From: Heliopora coerulea
Lineage: Eukaryota; Cnidaria; Anthozoa; Scleralcyonacea; Helioporidae
DNA: 64,000 nt
Assembly: GCA_030142905.1 (NCBI GenBank)
Contig: JASJOG010000117.1
Coordinates: 248,001 to 312,000 of the forward strand
Direction: 5' to 3'
Shown one piece after another: positions 42,762 through 55,905 of this stretch (position 1 is the stretch's first letter; each line of letters starts with the position of its first letter). The translations under genes and the position numbers were made by a program. Under the pieces are notes generated by a model, which saw only the letters and a program-made list of their open reading frames with translations, was not told where the DNA came from and searched no databases.

Positions 42762-44465
42762 ACTACCAAATTACGTGATTACTGGATTTCTTTTTTTCTA
42801 TTTGTCTGATGAAAAGGTTAGATCTAGTTATGTAAAAGTTTTCGTTCACTCAAGTAGCGCAGCCAAAGGAGGCAGTTGTGGGCTTAAGTCCACACACCCC
42901 TTCGAGAGGCACGACGTGGGTGAGGCAAATCTTGCCATTGGTTTTAAAACGAAGATGTATGATAAAAGGTTTATTTTTTGCCAAAAATTAATGGAAAGTT
43001 TGTACACCAGATAAACTTTAACAACTCTTTTTCAAAGCAAATCTACTGAATTTCACTACCATAAACTACATGACCATTTAAGTGCTGTTAAACGTTAATA
43101 AATTTGAAAATTCTCAAATAGCCGAAGAAATTATGAGGAGTTTGTCGCCTAACATTTTGAGCTGAATAAGTGCCATTGTTTCGTATCACCTGAACGCTAA
43201 ACATGGTCTAAAGAGACTTCAAATTTTCAAAATTTCGCGTAGTAGCAAGAGCTTAGAAAGCTGCTTAACCAAGGCATTCAAGCTTTTCATTCAAGAAAAA
43301 TCTTGACGCGCTACTCTATTATTTGAAACAAGAACGATCTAGTTTTTGTCTCAGGCACGAAACACAATTTGAGATCGAGAAGTCATTGATCGTTGGACAT
43401 CGAGCCCTGTAAAATGTCGTAAACACTAATATAGTAGTGTAAGGACAGACGGAAGCTAACGATAATTTTTTTCGATCTATCTGGTTTTAGTGGCCTTCCA
43501 TCTTGACATTGTATAGTTAATTATAGCAGTAAATACTACTTTCGGTTAAACAGACCAGTCACCCGTTTTTTTGTTTTGCGGGGTTAAGGTTAGCTAATCT
43601 TAGAGGTTTTTCTAGTCTTGAACCAGGAGTGTTTTGATGAGACAAGGTTTCAGAAGTAGCCTCTTCCATCTACAGGTGTCACGAAGGTGGAACGCGCTAC
43701 TTCCATTTTCAAAAAGCCTGGCGACCAAAGGAGCTACATCTGAAAACTTAAGCCATCGAAATAATCTTTTCTCAGCTTATATCATGCAACCCCCCTGTTA
43801 CCTAGGCAAAGGTGTCAACTTTATTATACTCTAGTAATTGCTTGGCTACCTTTCAATTCATTGAACACTAATAAAGTTAAACACTCGTTGTGCTTAATCT
43901 GTTTCATAGCAGATACTCTGTGGTTAACTAGGGTACGTGCCACCCCGATCCAAACTTCTAAGGGTCTCACTGAAGCATGCAATGAAACGTAACAAATACA
44001 ACGGAGAGATTACTAATGCACTGCAAAAGGCCCATTTCAATTCCAAGAAGGACCTACGTTGGAAACTTCAGTTTCTTGTGTCGCACGTTTCTGCAATTCC
44101 CTGACCTTTATGAATGTATAAGAAACGAAACAGTTAAGGGGAAAAAACAAAAACATTTAAGCCAATAGTTCAACAGATACACGGATTCCTAGTCTACCCA
44201 GTCGGCAATCAAGTTATGCAATCCTCCTTTTTAGAAGGAATAAGACTTGAAGTTCTAAATTAGGACGAAATTGTTAAAAAGGAATGAGCCAAACTTCAAG
44301 AAAGGTCCAGTATTATATTTTGTACCAGAACTAATAATTATTCCCCACAATGAACAGAATTTGTGTTCATAACTGACAATGCCCATCACTATAAATTTTG
44401 ATTTAGAGCTGCTAAAGAACGATTATTCAACGAAGTGGAGGTAAATATCTATACTATTCACCGAC
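42762..44465. other. No gene recognised
   Basis: Presumed 3' flank of the channel gene. Short open frames (for example 43634-43834) have no family similarity. Confidence 0.45.
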
Positions 44466-44860
44466 ACTGAGGTGAATAATCGCTTTAGCATATACCTTGC
44501 AAAATTGTTTTCACATACATTTTTTTTTAAATTTTTACAATTTTACGGGATGTCAGCTTGTCTCCTCATCATTTGTAAAGAAAACATTCTGAGACACATC
44601 CTGAGTGCATTTATCGCTAAGAAACAAAAATGCATATCTTTAAATACTTAATTGCTAAATTACGTTGCTTTTTTGGTGTTGTCTGGCACGGCGACTTCTT
44701 TTATTCAAAAAAGTTCTTCCGTAACGTAAGCATTACTGGACGCCATCTTGTTTTGCTCGGAGGTGAATAGTGTAAGACATTCCAAAATAGAGGAACCAAT
44801 CAGATAGAGCAAAAAACACTAACCACCTGCGAGGTATATGCTAAAGAGCGATAAGGGCTG
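44466..44860. repeat. Possible MITE with ~20-bp inverted ends
   Basis: AATAATCGCTTTAGCATATACC at about 44476 is inverted as GAGGTATATGCTAAAGAGCGAT at about 44831. Target duplication not resolved. Confidence 0.4.
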
Positions 44861-45399
44861 TCGCTAATTATTGGAGTAAAAAAGTAGGGTGCTGCGTAGG
44901 TAGTCAAAGAACCGCCAAAACGTAGGGTATAAAATACTGACGTTTCAAGCTATGATCCTGTGTTAGAGTGAAAAATGAGGTGATGTAAAATTTGGGTGAT
45001 TTTTTTATATTAAAATGTCATTTCATCGATCAGTAATGGAGAAAGAACCAGAAAGGGGGCCTGAAGAATGGCAATACTTAAAAGATAAAATAAAGAATCT
45101 CTGAGGAAGTAATGATACAGGGCAATGTTTTTATGAGCTCACGATGAAAAACATTAACAAAAAGTGAACAAATGACGCAAACTAGCACAAAATTTAAGGG
45201 GTAAAGCGTACAGACTTATGTTTTTGTCGGCTCGCGCTAGACATAAACAGTAACTTTGCGAGGGATTATGCAAAAAAAATGTTTATTAATTCCATAAGGA
45301 TGAATGGTTCCAAGTATAAAATGGAGACGTTTTTTCGGGTATCTTACGGTTAACACAACTCTTGAATATTGGTGTAGTGCCATAAATTTTCATATCTGA
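44861..45399. other. No gene recognised
   Basis: No coding region or element end found. Confidence 0.4.
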
Positions 45400-45677
45400 C
45401 AAGTGATAAGTTCTTAATACGCACGCTCTCAAGCTGTTCTCTCAGAAAAACTTTCTGAGTCCCTGACGGGAATCGAACCCGTAACCTTCTGATCGCCGGT
45501 GAGACGCTCTATCTGAGTCTGTGTAGCTCAATGGTTAGAGCTTCTCACCAGCGATCAGAAGGTTACGGGTTCGATTCCCGTCAGGGACTCAGAAAGTTTT
45601 TCTGAGAGAACAGCTTGAGAGCGTGCGTATTATGAATATAATTACCAAGCTACCACAATCACATCAAGTGATAAGTT
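45400..45677. mobile_element. tRNA-derived SINE palindrome, 13-bp duplications
   Basis: The body 45413-45664 is flanked by CAAGTGATAAGTT at 45400-45412 and 45665-45677. It holds a truncated inverted SINE (tRNA-like part on minus, 45457-45510) joined head-to-head to a full one on plus (45515-45590), with the same family consensus as the insert in the Polinton polymerase. The right end keeps ACCAAGCTACCACAATCACA; the left arm stops earlier. Confidence 0.92.
45515..45590 (+). repeat. tRNA-like SINE head
   Basis: Box A TAGCTCAATGG and box B GGTTCGATTCC are intact, with an acceptor-like GAGTC/GACTC pairing. Part of the palindrome at 45413-45664. Confidence 0.85.
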
Positions 45678-47604
45678 GTTGATACTATTAAAATGTCCTA
45701 GAACAGGTTTGTCAGCATCATTGCTGCTTGCGGAGGAAAGATGTTTACAAATCTGTCAGGGAAGCAGTTTACAGCACTTCCACGAGAAGATGCACTTCCT
45801 CTATTATCATTAACTGTGTCTCCTGGTCTTTTGTATGCTGGTTCCAACTCATGATCGACGTTTAAAATAGGACATGACTGTATTTACATATCATTACTTA
45901 GTTTCTTATCTTTTGATCTTAAGTAATAAACAAGGTCATTCGACATTGGGAGTAAAACCAATGCACATAAACAAGACCGCCATCAGTGACGTAGCCATGG
46001 GAGGATCGGGGGGTTCAACAACATCCCCCCTTCTCTAAAGCTGCAACGGATTGAATCTTAAATTCAATGAGTCCATGATAGTCATAAGCTATATTTGATC
46101 TGAGAGGTGAAAACCGCTCTTGGCGTTGCGATAAATTGCCGATACATATGTACTGATACAAATTTGGGCAACGATAAAAAGGATGTTTAACGGACGTCAA
46201 TCGCTGACGCATGTCGATTATTCGACTAGGCGGCCTTTGCTGGCCATCGAGTATAGTCAGCGCTAAAACCAGTCGACTGTAATACTTAAGAGTTACTTGG
46301 CATTAGTGTTGACATTTTTAACAAGAAAAGTGTCACACAATAATTACCATTTGTACCTTGCACGTTAAAAATTCTATAAATAGAAGTAAAATAAGCTAAC
46401 AAACGGTTTTAAAAACCATGGTCGCGTGCCCAACTCTCGTTTTCCATTACTCTCAGAAAACTGTCGTGATGTGAAAAACTATAGTACATATGAAGGTACA
46501 ATAGTGCATTTTCTGAGAGTTAAAAATTTTCCGTTGCAAGACTGCTCCCCCCCCCCCATCCTCATCCCCTGGAAAATTCCTGGCTACACGCCATTTGTGA
46601 TTCAGACCATCAAAAACGAGTTAAAGTTTAACGAAGCAACTTAAAAATTTTGCAGGAAATTCATTACATTGAAACCTTAAGCCTGACCTAGACGCAGGGC
46701 TTGAAAAAAAAACCCAAAACGGCCGGTCAACGGACAATATCAGGGCAGAATAGACTTGACCGGACAATTTCTTGGATTGCCGGTCATGTTGTCAAGCCAA
46801 ATAAGAACCCAATTGTAGGACGCAATTTTGAGGTAATTTCTAAGAATATTTCAGGATTATCCACAGAATAATTATAAGATTGTCACGTTAGACATTATTC
46901 ACGTTCCCGAAAATAAGGGTAATTTTGTAATAAAATTTCCAGAACACCGATGTCGTCACAGTCGCTACCACAGATTATTGCGCCAAAGTTACTGCAAATC
47001 GAATTAAAATAATAAAACTGCAAATATCTATTTTCAATTGTTAACTGCGACTTGGATTAAATTCTTTATTTCCAAGGATTTTTATTGGTGTATGTAACTT
47101 GTCTCAAAAAAGCATCACGCAATGTGAGTTCATTACTTCGATAGTATAGATTGCTTCAGTATTTGACCGGCCAAAAACGGTCCTTGTTCGAGCAAAAATG
47201 TTTGACCGAACAACGTGACCGGTGAATGCCCGTCAATTATCGCATTCGATTGTTAGTCCAGATGAACGTGATTCAGTTTCCAGAATCTTTAGGAGGTTTT
47301 GTAACATTCGAGAAAAAATAGTTGGCAGCAACTTTGTTCTTACCAGTTAACGACGTTCGCCGGAGGCAAACAATTGTACACGACAATGGCATCACGTAGA
47401 TAAGGTCTTAAAGAATTTTTTCTAACAGATTTCGACTTATTCACTGGAACTGATGAGACAATTCAACATGAAATTTTCTCCCCATATTTCTCTGAAACTG
47501 GTGACATCAGTCCAGGTACCTCTAGGTTTGAAAGCTAAACCTGTATTTTATGTATATCGCATAACAAACAACATAACAGTTAGCAACAAACGACATGTAT
47601 TACC
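45678..47604. other. No gene recognised
   Basis: Includes a poly-C run at 46549-46557 and a region (46710-47240) rich in GACCGG/CCGGTC motifs that may be a decayed inverted-repeat element. No gene found. Confidence 0.4.
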
Positions 47605-49850
47605 AGGGCTCGAAATAATCACTAGCAAACTCGCATATTGCTAGCTATTTTCAGGAAATGCTAGTTGAAGTAAAACCTACTCGCATTTTTCAACTAGTGG
47701 ATATTTTATGAAGTCAATGAAAGTCGAATGCAACAACAACATACAACGAAGTCGTCTCACAATGGTGATTTCAAAGAACCGCCGAACTTGAACTGAAAAG
47801 GAAGCGCAGGAAGGAAGGCGTATGGACTAGAACCCATAATGGAAGACTGCTGGCGCGATGAACTGCTGGCTCTTCCACATGCTTCATGACAACTGGAAAT
47901 ATGGCAGCTGGGGGAAGAAACGTCGCAAGATTTTTTGTTAGGAAAGACTCAAATGCACTGCTAGAAGCCGAACCTGTTCTTGCTGAAGAAATCTCTGATT
48001 TTCCACCAACAAAGAAAAAGGCCGAGGGCCAGGCAGGGAAGTCTGCGTTGCTAAAGAGAGAAAATGGCAATGCGATTTTCATCTCGAGCTTGGCTATCGC
48101 TTTGCAAATGAAGATGTTTTGGTAGAAATATGATGCCCAGTTTGCCGAAAATTTTCAACAGATAGGATCTCTTCGGTAAGATATGTTTTAGTTTTACATT
48201 TTTGTTCAAGCACAATTGCTTTTTGGAGGCTCGGAATTTTCTAGTCCATTATATTGTTGTTTTGGTCCGCCATATTGGATCAGAATTGGAGGGCAAAGGC
48301 TGAAGACTCGATCTTTTTGATCTAAAAATAATAGCACCATCCAGCTCATTTTAATAACAAACTCTGCTTATGCCATTCCATTTATTTTATAGTTCGTCAC
48401 TGGTTGTTACAATGTCAAGAAAGAAAGTGTTTCGCACCACATAAAATCGGTGGCACACGTGAGAGCTATTGGCGCAAAATTTGCTAATGAAAGGCTTTTC
48501 AGAAACGACGCCCCGGCACTGGAAAAGGAATTCCGAAAGAGCGATGAAAAAGCCATTGAGAAAATGGAAAAGTTGTTTCGTTCAGCATTCTATTTGGTAA
48601 AGAAATAGAAGCCATTTTCCGACTTTCAAGAATTACTTGAGCTGCAATGTCTGAATGGCCTGGATCTTGGCGAGACCTATTTCAACGATAAAGGTGCGAA
48701 GGATTTTATCAGATACATTGGCCAGACATATCATGATTGACTAAAGAATCTTTTGGATGAAGCTGATTATTATAGTGTGTTTTGTGATGGATCTACGGAT
48801 AAATCAGAGAGGGAAAAAGTCGTCATGGTGAAAATACTGGAAGATTTTTATTCGAAAATAAAATTTCTGAAGTTGGAAGAGCCTCCTAACACAAAAGCGG
48901 AAGGTGTCCTTCAGGCCACAGCTAATACCTTTGCCGATTTTGGACAGCCTGATTATAAACAGAAACTTGTGGGGTTTTGCTCTGATAGTGCGAACGTCAT
49001 GATGGGGAACAGAAGAGGAGTCATAATGCTGTTGAAGGAAAGAAGGAATGCTGACTGGTTATTGAGCATATGGCGTTTTGCTCACTAGTTGGAATTATCA
49101 GCGAAAGATACCTTTAAAGAAACCTACATGGACACAATGGTGGACAATTTGATATTTATTTACTACTTCTACAAGGGCTCTGCGAAGAGGAGTAAAGAAA
49201 TAGGTGATATAGCTGAAATGATGGAGTAGCACTTTCTGAAACCTGCGAAAGCAAATGGCATCAGGTGGGTTGACCACAAATTGCGTGCTGTGACAAAGCT
49301 AATAAGAAACTGGAAAGTAATCGTCATTCAACTAATAGAGAACACTTCAAAGAAGACGAAACACAGAAGTAAAGCAAAAGGAATACTCAACAAATTGACA
49401 TAATAGAAGTTTGAATGGCACTTGTATTTTATCAAGGATGTCCTTTCTGAAGTAACACAAGTGAGTTTAGTGCTCCAGCGAGAAAACATCACTGTGTCAA
49501 CTGCTGTTTCAAAACTGCAAAGTGTTGAGTTATCTCTGAGAGACATGGTTCAAAATCCAGGTCCGCAGCTGCAACAGTTTGACACCGATGTGAATGGAAA
49601 TCAATACGGAGGTCACACTCTGCAGAACGTTGTTGACCGTGCTGTACTTGATCAGCAGAAGAGAGCAGCAGTTCAGGCTGTTCGTGACTGCATCCAGTCA
49701 AGATTTGAAAATATTCAGAAGGATTCTATCTATTTCGCATGTAATGTATTTGACCATAGGAACTGGTCTGCTTTCAATGACAATGAGAATGATCTTGGTA
49801 AGTTAACATTCACTTCAAGTTGTCTGGAGACACTGAATGTATAACTATTT
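47605..49850 (+). pseudogene. hAT relic, ZNF862/KIAA1586-like
   Basis: A CAGGGCTCGAAATAA motif at 47604-47618 is a typical hAT terminus. Coding remains follow: an N-terminal part at 47886-48125 (FFVRKDSNALLEAEPVLAEE), a second part from about 48400 (KKESVSHHIKSVAHVRA) and the DUF4371-like core at 48753-49088 (DEADYYSVFCDGSTDKSERE, then KLVGFCSDSANVMMGNRRGV). A further part lies at 49260-49844 (GIRWVDHKLRAVTKLIRNWK, then RENITVSTAVSKLQSVELSL). Many stops and shifts separate these. The CDGSTDKS and SANVMMG blocks place it with the ZNF862/KIAA1586 group of hAT-derived proteins. The right terminus and the duplication were not found. Confidence 0.8.
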
Positions 49851-50086
49851 TGTATTTATAGATTAGTCATTAATTTTAGCTGCTCTTGCTCGGTACAGTA
49901 TTGAAGAAGTGTGTACAATCAGTGATCATTTCCAAACTTTACTGGCATCAGCAAACTGTAATCTAGTTGCAGCGCTAAGAGAATGGACGGATCTGAAACT
50001 GCAAGTAGCCAGGAATTGCCATTTCAAGAAAGTGCATTCCCTTACACTGAGGCAACGTGTGAGCCAGTAAGATGTCAAAACCAACT

Positions 50087-50089
50087 ATT

Positions 50090-50121
<32 letters not shown>
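50087..50121. repeat. AAT trinucleotide microsatellite
   Basis: (TAA)n, ending TGATAATAT. Probably derived from a LINE tail. Confidence 0.9.
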
Positions 50122-50123
<2 letters not shown>

Positions 50124-50212
50124 TAATATAATTTATGGGACATGTGCCCACTTTTGCATAATATGGCAATTTGGGCTAAATGACCTCATTGGCTCGTATG
50201 AGCTGACTTTCC

Positions 50213-51060
50213 TCAATAATAATAATAATAACTCTTTATTTACCGAGGATATAACAAGTAAAGCATAGCTTTTTTCCAACTTGGTCCTCTTAACTATATT
50301 ATATATAAATCTTTACAATCATAATAAATAATAATAACAATAAAATGTTATTATGATATTAGTAAGTTAAAATGATAAAATACTTGCGTAGAGGAACAAT
50401 ATGTCAATAACTGAGATGCTAAAAAAACCCCAAAAAAGAAAGAATACGTGTATTTACAAATATATTACATTTGTAGAGTCTAATGTTCTTGAGCTCCCTA
50501 CTTCCATTTAATTTTTACTTAAAAAATTTCTTAGAGAATCTTTTAAAGCTTCAGAGGCTTGTAAGGGTAGTGGCAGCATCGAGATACTTGTTCCAGAAGG
50601 ACGTGGCTACAAAGCCAAATCTTTGTTTCCCAGAATTGATTCTGGCCTTTGGCATACATAACTTATTATTTGCCTTATAACTTGTCGAGTATCGGTGCAT
50701 TTTGCAAATTATTTTGGAAACATCCTTAAGATTATTCACTTGACAAGTCTTTATCCTCTGCCAAATGCATCTTGTTCTCATCCATGGGTTCTCATCCATG
50801 GGAAGAATAAGGACCGACTGGAGATGCAGACTGGCAAATGACACAGTAGACATGCTTATGAGGGTCGAAACAGAAGGGCTCGAGCAGCTGGCAAAATTTA
50901 ATCCAAGACTAGCAGTCCTGAGGTGGTGGAATGATCGTGGGAGGCATCCAAACACAGCACCATATAGTGCAAGGGTTTGAATTGATGTTGTCAATTGGAA
51001 GTAGCTGGTGATGGCGGCCGTGGGAGGTGTCCAAACACAATGCCACATGGGCACTATAGG
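50213..51060 (-). mobile_element. LINE 3' fragment
   Basis: On the minus strand the segment ends in TATCCTCGGTAAATAAAGAG followed by (TTA)n, a common LINE 3' end. The upstream frame (51054-50551) ends ARINSGKQRFGFVATSFWNK, which resembles the C-terminal WN-containing tail after LINE reverse transcriptases. No catalytic motif is left. Confidence 0.55.
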
Positions 51061-51931
51061 ATTAGAACTAAAGACTGTGACAGTGCTTTACTCACTATTG
51101 ACAATAGTGAGTAACTTTATGATTCTAATAAAGCACATTTTGCACTTTGAAAATTTTGCTAGTCATTTTTTCATTTTTGTAGGAAGATATAAACCTACAA
51201 GCATTTTTTTCTGCTTGTGACTTCGAAATTCCAATTCTAACCTTGATTACAGAAACAATAAAGAAAGAAAACGCTTAGAAAACAGTATACGTATATCGAA
51301 TTTACTGGTTCCTTTTGTTCAAATTACTCAAAGCCTGAGGCTGAACTATCAAACGGAGTATGTAAACTTTAACTATGACGTAAAAACATACGACGGCGTA
51401 CTCGTGTTAAAACTCAATTAACTCTTTCCCAGCAGGATCGGTCTTCCATTACTAACCCTGGCTAACGCCTGATAATTTTACTCGTCAAGGGAACATATCC
51501 TGCTGAGAAAAGGTCGAGGATGTGCAGCGACTCGATTTTATTTGAGAATCATCCTCAGGGTAACATGAAGAAAAAATTTCATGGTTGACTTTAGTAGTGC
51601 AGGTTAATCATGAAATTACCTTGAAAAGACTAACACGTACAAGTAAAATTGGTCAGTATACCTTATAAGAGAGCTAAAATTTTCAACCTATCAGACCACA
51701 AGTAAATAAACACGTTAAGAGCAACGAAAGAGAACTAAACAAAATAAAGAGGAGGGAGAGCCGGTTTACGAGAATCTTAACGAGTTTATTCAAGAAGGAA
51801 ACTACCTGAGGACTACTGTCAGAGTTGTAATCCATGTCTCATTTTTGCCATTTACTCGTTCTAACACACCAGAATCATCAATTTAAATTTAATTAAGAAC
51901 TCGGTCCCTACGGATCATTCCCTCAATCAGC
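51061..51931. other. No gene recognised; SINE tail remnant
   Basis: At 51545-51625 a diverged copy of the SINE tail at 37.2 kb is seen (GAATCATCCTCAGGGTAACA and GACTTTAGTAGTGCAGGTTA). Otherwise unassigned. Confidence 0.5.
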
Positions 51932-52141
51932 AATGTTGATTTTGACATGTTTGAGGAAGTTGATCGTCCAGGTTAGTGTAGTCTTGAGAAAGACTGTTGG
52001 TTGAAGTGACTGACGTTTCGACAGCCTCAGCGGCGGTCATCTTCAGAGTCAAAAGGAGACTACACTAACCTGGACGATCAACTTCCTCAAACATGTCACG
52101 ATTCTCCCAGGTTCAAACCATTTACTTTAATGTTGATTTTG
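51932..52141. mobile_element. Palindromic retroposon, 41-bp perfect arms, 13-bp duplications
   Basis: AATGTTGATTTTG occurs at 51932-51944 and 52129-52141. Between them are exact 41-bp inverted arms (51944-51984 and 52057-52097; GACATGTTTGAGGAAGTTGA at the outer end) and a 72-bp centre. A tail (GATTCTCCCAGGTTCAAACC) is present on the right only. The minus strand of the centre reads CTGAAGATGACCGCC, then GTCGAAACGTCAG, which matches both halves of the hammerhead core (CUGANGA and GAAA) as in Penelope-like elements. A diverged relative lies at 11.82 kb. Confidence 0.9.
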
Positions 52142-53419
52142 TTAGTTGGTTATGGATTTTATCACTGAATGTGCCACTTGTTGAGATGGCAATGGGAGCT
52201 GATTGACTCAACTGGTCTTCTCGTTTGTCTTCTGCTTCACCATGGGGGATTAGAAGCGTTGTACCAGTTCAAGGGCAATGAATTTCAAGGTAAAGGAGAA
52301 AAACTGTCTCTTCCCAGGCCTTCACAATGTCAAAATCTGTTTCGGTCTCTGTCTATTTGTGCCGGAACATTGCGAACTGAAATCTAATGACCCACTCTAC
52401 AGTCACCTTGTTTGATAGTTTATTGCATGTCTCAATACTCGCACTCCACGTCGAAATCCACATCTAAGGGTTCATCTTATTTGGGAAAGGAATCATTGCA
52501 CTGAGAGACGTCTGTGGAGAATTATCGATACTAATATTGGAGCGTTAAAGCAACTCCGATGTTATCGTCATAGGATATGTACGAAATAGATTTAGCGAGT
52601 AGACTTGCATCGACACCAACTGTACAATCTTTCATCGAATACACCTCTTTTATACACTGTAGTACAGTCTAAGATTCCACGAGAAAGTTCGCCTGTGAAG
52701 TCTACCATCTTGTCATTACTATATTGAATATGTTACTACAATTTAATAACTTTTAAACCTCAAGATTCCATCTCCAGTCCAATAAAACCAGGCATTTAAG
52801 GTCTTCAAGGTTGCCAGTACACCTCAACTTTTCTGTACAATATGACTTTTAAGGTACACTGCTTCTACCTCTGCAATCATATACTTGATATAGACGATTT
52901 GTGAAAGTGCTTTTCGAATCAGACCTACTTGCCATCATGATACAAATCTGCAGTCATTGTTGTTTAGATTTGTTTAGATATTGACTAAGGTCGAATAGAT
53001 TTATTCCTAATGGTCGAAATAGTGTATAATAGTACTAGTTATTCTGGAAGGTGAATTCTAATGAAGTCTGTATGTACACTATTCCTGCAAATGGCAAAAA
53101 CATTACTCTCGCGGGAAAAGGTTAAATCTTACGGAGATCTTAAATGCAAATCCTTGCGTTCTTCCAGGGATTTAGATTCAGTGAACGAAGCTACCAGTTC
53201 GCAGTTTTCAAAGTCAAACACACGTACGGTAGTACAGTCGTGGCTCGAACCACACGTGAAAAAAAGGAGAGACTGGCAAAAATATCTACACCTAAAATAT
53301 ACTACACTTCCAAATCATTATCAACATCCGAACCGAAACTATCAAAACAACAATTTTTAATGTCACCCTATTCCGTATCTACGACAATGTGCATGTTTTT
53401 ACTAACCCCGTTCGTTCGC
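52142..53419. other. No gene recognised
   Basis: Downstream flank of the NLR-type pseudogene. Open frames at 53061-53428 have no known domain. Confidence 0.4.
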
Positions 53420-55905
53420 ACTAAATAGTCATTTTCTTTCCCTACTTCTGCGCGGATGGAAATTAGGACGATAATCATATGAAGTGCAGCCATAATCATG
53501 AGAAGAATACTAATCATAAGAAATGGAACTGTAATCATGAGATGAAAACTCGCCACTGTTATACGCACTAGGAAACTCGTTTTCTTTCCACATGTCGTAC
53601 ACAATGGGATTCTTGACATTCCTTCTCCAGATCTGAAACTTTCCGGAACCAGCCACTAATATAGACGAGCCATAAGGCGAAACTTCTGCGCACTCCACTG
53701 ACCATTTATAGGACGCATTTAAGGAAAGTAGATATTCGACGCCAGAGTAATTGATTCCGAAGACTCTGGTTCCTCTTACATAACATCTGAAAATAAGGAT
53801 CCCTTGTGAGAATGTTAAGATCTGATATATCTGATAAAACGCCTTTGACTATTAAGTCTATCTGAAGGTGTTCGCCTGACTATGGGAATCTCTGATGTGA
53901 ACTTGTTGGTCAACTGGATACCATGAGAACATTGGTCTATCTTCGACAAAACTGAAAATCCATAAGAATTCGTCGGACCACCAGACGGTAGCTGGCTGTT
54001 TTCCACACCACCGAAAACGCTGAACAATTCTACATTTATGAACATTCGATATGCTGATCATGCCATCTGTTGTACAAGTGGTCAGGCGAGAGCCATCCGG
54101 TAAAAATAAGCAGGTAGCCAGAGTGACACGACCAAACAACGAATCGAAGGGCTGTCTTTCTTCCTTAGGTGGAATCTCAAAGATAAGTAACTCCTTGAAG
54201 CCTTTGTCTAAAACAGAATCTTTGCTTGTAGGGTTTAAGTTTCCTTCCGCACCACATGGATCCCAATTACGTGAAACTGCATAGCACACTTTCAACAAAT
54301 CGTGAACAGCGATTTTTGTTTAATGAAATGGATCAAATGCTCATCGTATTGCTAGCCTTAGAATACCTAGAGTTTTTGCTCAGTTTTCCAATAATGAATA
54401 AACCACTTTCGCTAGAAGTGCAAGAGTCCACTGGACATCCACATGGAAGCAAAGCTAGCAAACTTTGGTCAGTCATGTCCCACAACTTAATGACTAGGGA
54501 ATCATTGGCTGTTAATAGCCTCTGGCCCGACGGCGGAAATGAGCATGACAAAAAGCTCTCTTCATTGTTAACGAAGAGAGACTGTTTTTTCTTAGTACTG
54601 ACGTCGAAACATCTGTCTAATCTAATATTTAGAATGGAATTGTCAGGCGAAAATGTACAGCATAAAATACTACATCCAGTTGAGCACTTGCAGTATTCCT
54701 TGAGTAAGGATAGTTTCCAAATAGAGTACGTTCCATCTTCCACCGCGACAGCGACTAACCGTTTTTGCAATGACACACAGGTACATGTAATACCAGGGCA
54801 AAATACTCGTTCGGCAATCAAATAATTCTTGTTTTCCAGGAAAGATGCATTCACCTTCTCACACCACATAAAGTTTCTGAGCAAAATTCTCGCAAGTCTC
54901 TTGTCCTCAGCACCATGGGGAGACTTACTAGAAACGTCCCGTAAATCTATTGGATACCCTGTTGGGATTTCAAAATACGGTTCACATACAAACAAGTGCC
55001 AGGAGATTTTCACTCGCAGCTGTGGACTTGGAGCTCCAGGTAAACTAAGGATTGACTTCCAGTAGTTACTTAACCAGAATATTGCTGCCAGGAAACTGAC
55101 GATATCAAGTGTACTATAACCAGATCTACCAACCACTCAAAGTCCCAATCAACCCAAATCTTTTTGTGAGCAGCTACAAGATGAAAGCTTCCATACTGAA
55201 GCGAATATTTCATTTCATTCGTCAATCTCAAGGCTGGAATTTTCTCCTTGATGTTTTGGTATTCATTTTTACACATCTCCCATAAACGTTGATTTCCAGT
55301 TTCTTTTTCAATCGTGTACGAGTGTTCGTCATAGCCGTTTGAGGTAAGCCAGTCCACGACTGACTTGTGAAAGACTGTAACATGTTCGTCACATACGTAT
55401 AGAAGAGCAGACAGACTTTCGTTAACTTTGCTTATGATCTCCTTCATTGACCGAAAATTCGCCGACATCCCAAGTACTTCAGCTAAGAACGTAAGGGGAA
55501 GTGGGCCTCGAGCTGCAACCAAAATCTCTAGCAAACTGTCCACGTCCAGTTCTTTGTTCATGGTTTTTAGCTCATTTTGAAGACGAAGGAAATAATTTTC
55601 GTACACAGAACCAATTCCTCTCGGGAGGAAATGTTCCATTCCATTTCAAGGTTCTCGTGTTTCAGCAATTCCGACTGAACATGAAAAGCAAAAAAGAATG
55701 ATCCTTGGCATTTTTTCACCAATAATGGGATGATCGTCTTACCGGCAGGAAGGCTTGGATTCAAATGACTCAATTTCCTCTTCACGGGGATCTCAGATCC
55801 ACTAGTAACCAGAAATTTGATCCACTGTGGAAGTTCACAGAACTCTTCTGCTATTAATTCTAACAATTCACTTTTACCATCGGCCTCACTTTCATCTAAA
55901 CCATC

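Noticed and set aside
42840..42990. GC-rich segment resembling a structured RNA
   Set aside because: No box elements or stable long stem evident by eye; no basis for a call.
46710..47240. GACCGG/CCGGTC-rich region as an inverted-repeat transposon
   Set aside because: Inverted matches are short and scattered; no ends or target duplication could be placed.
54256..54825. 189-codon plus-strand ORF
   Set aside because: It lies opposite the WD40 part of the NLR-type pseudogene, which has clear family similarity on the minus strand.
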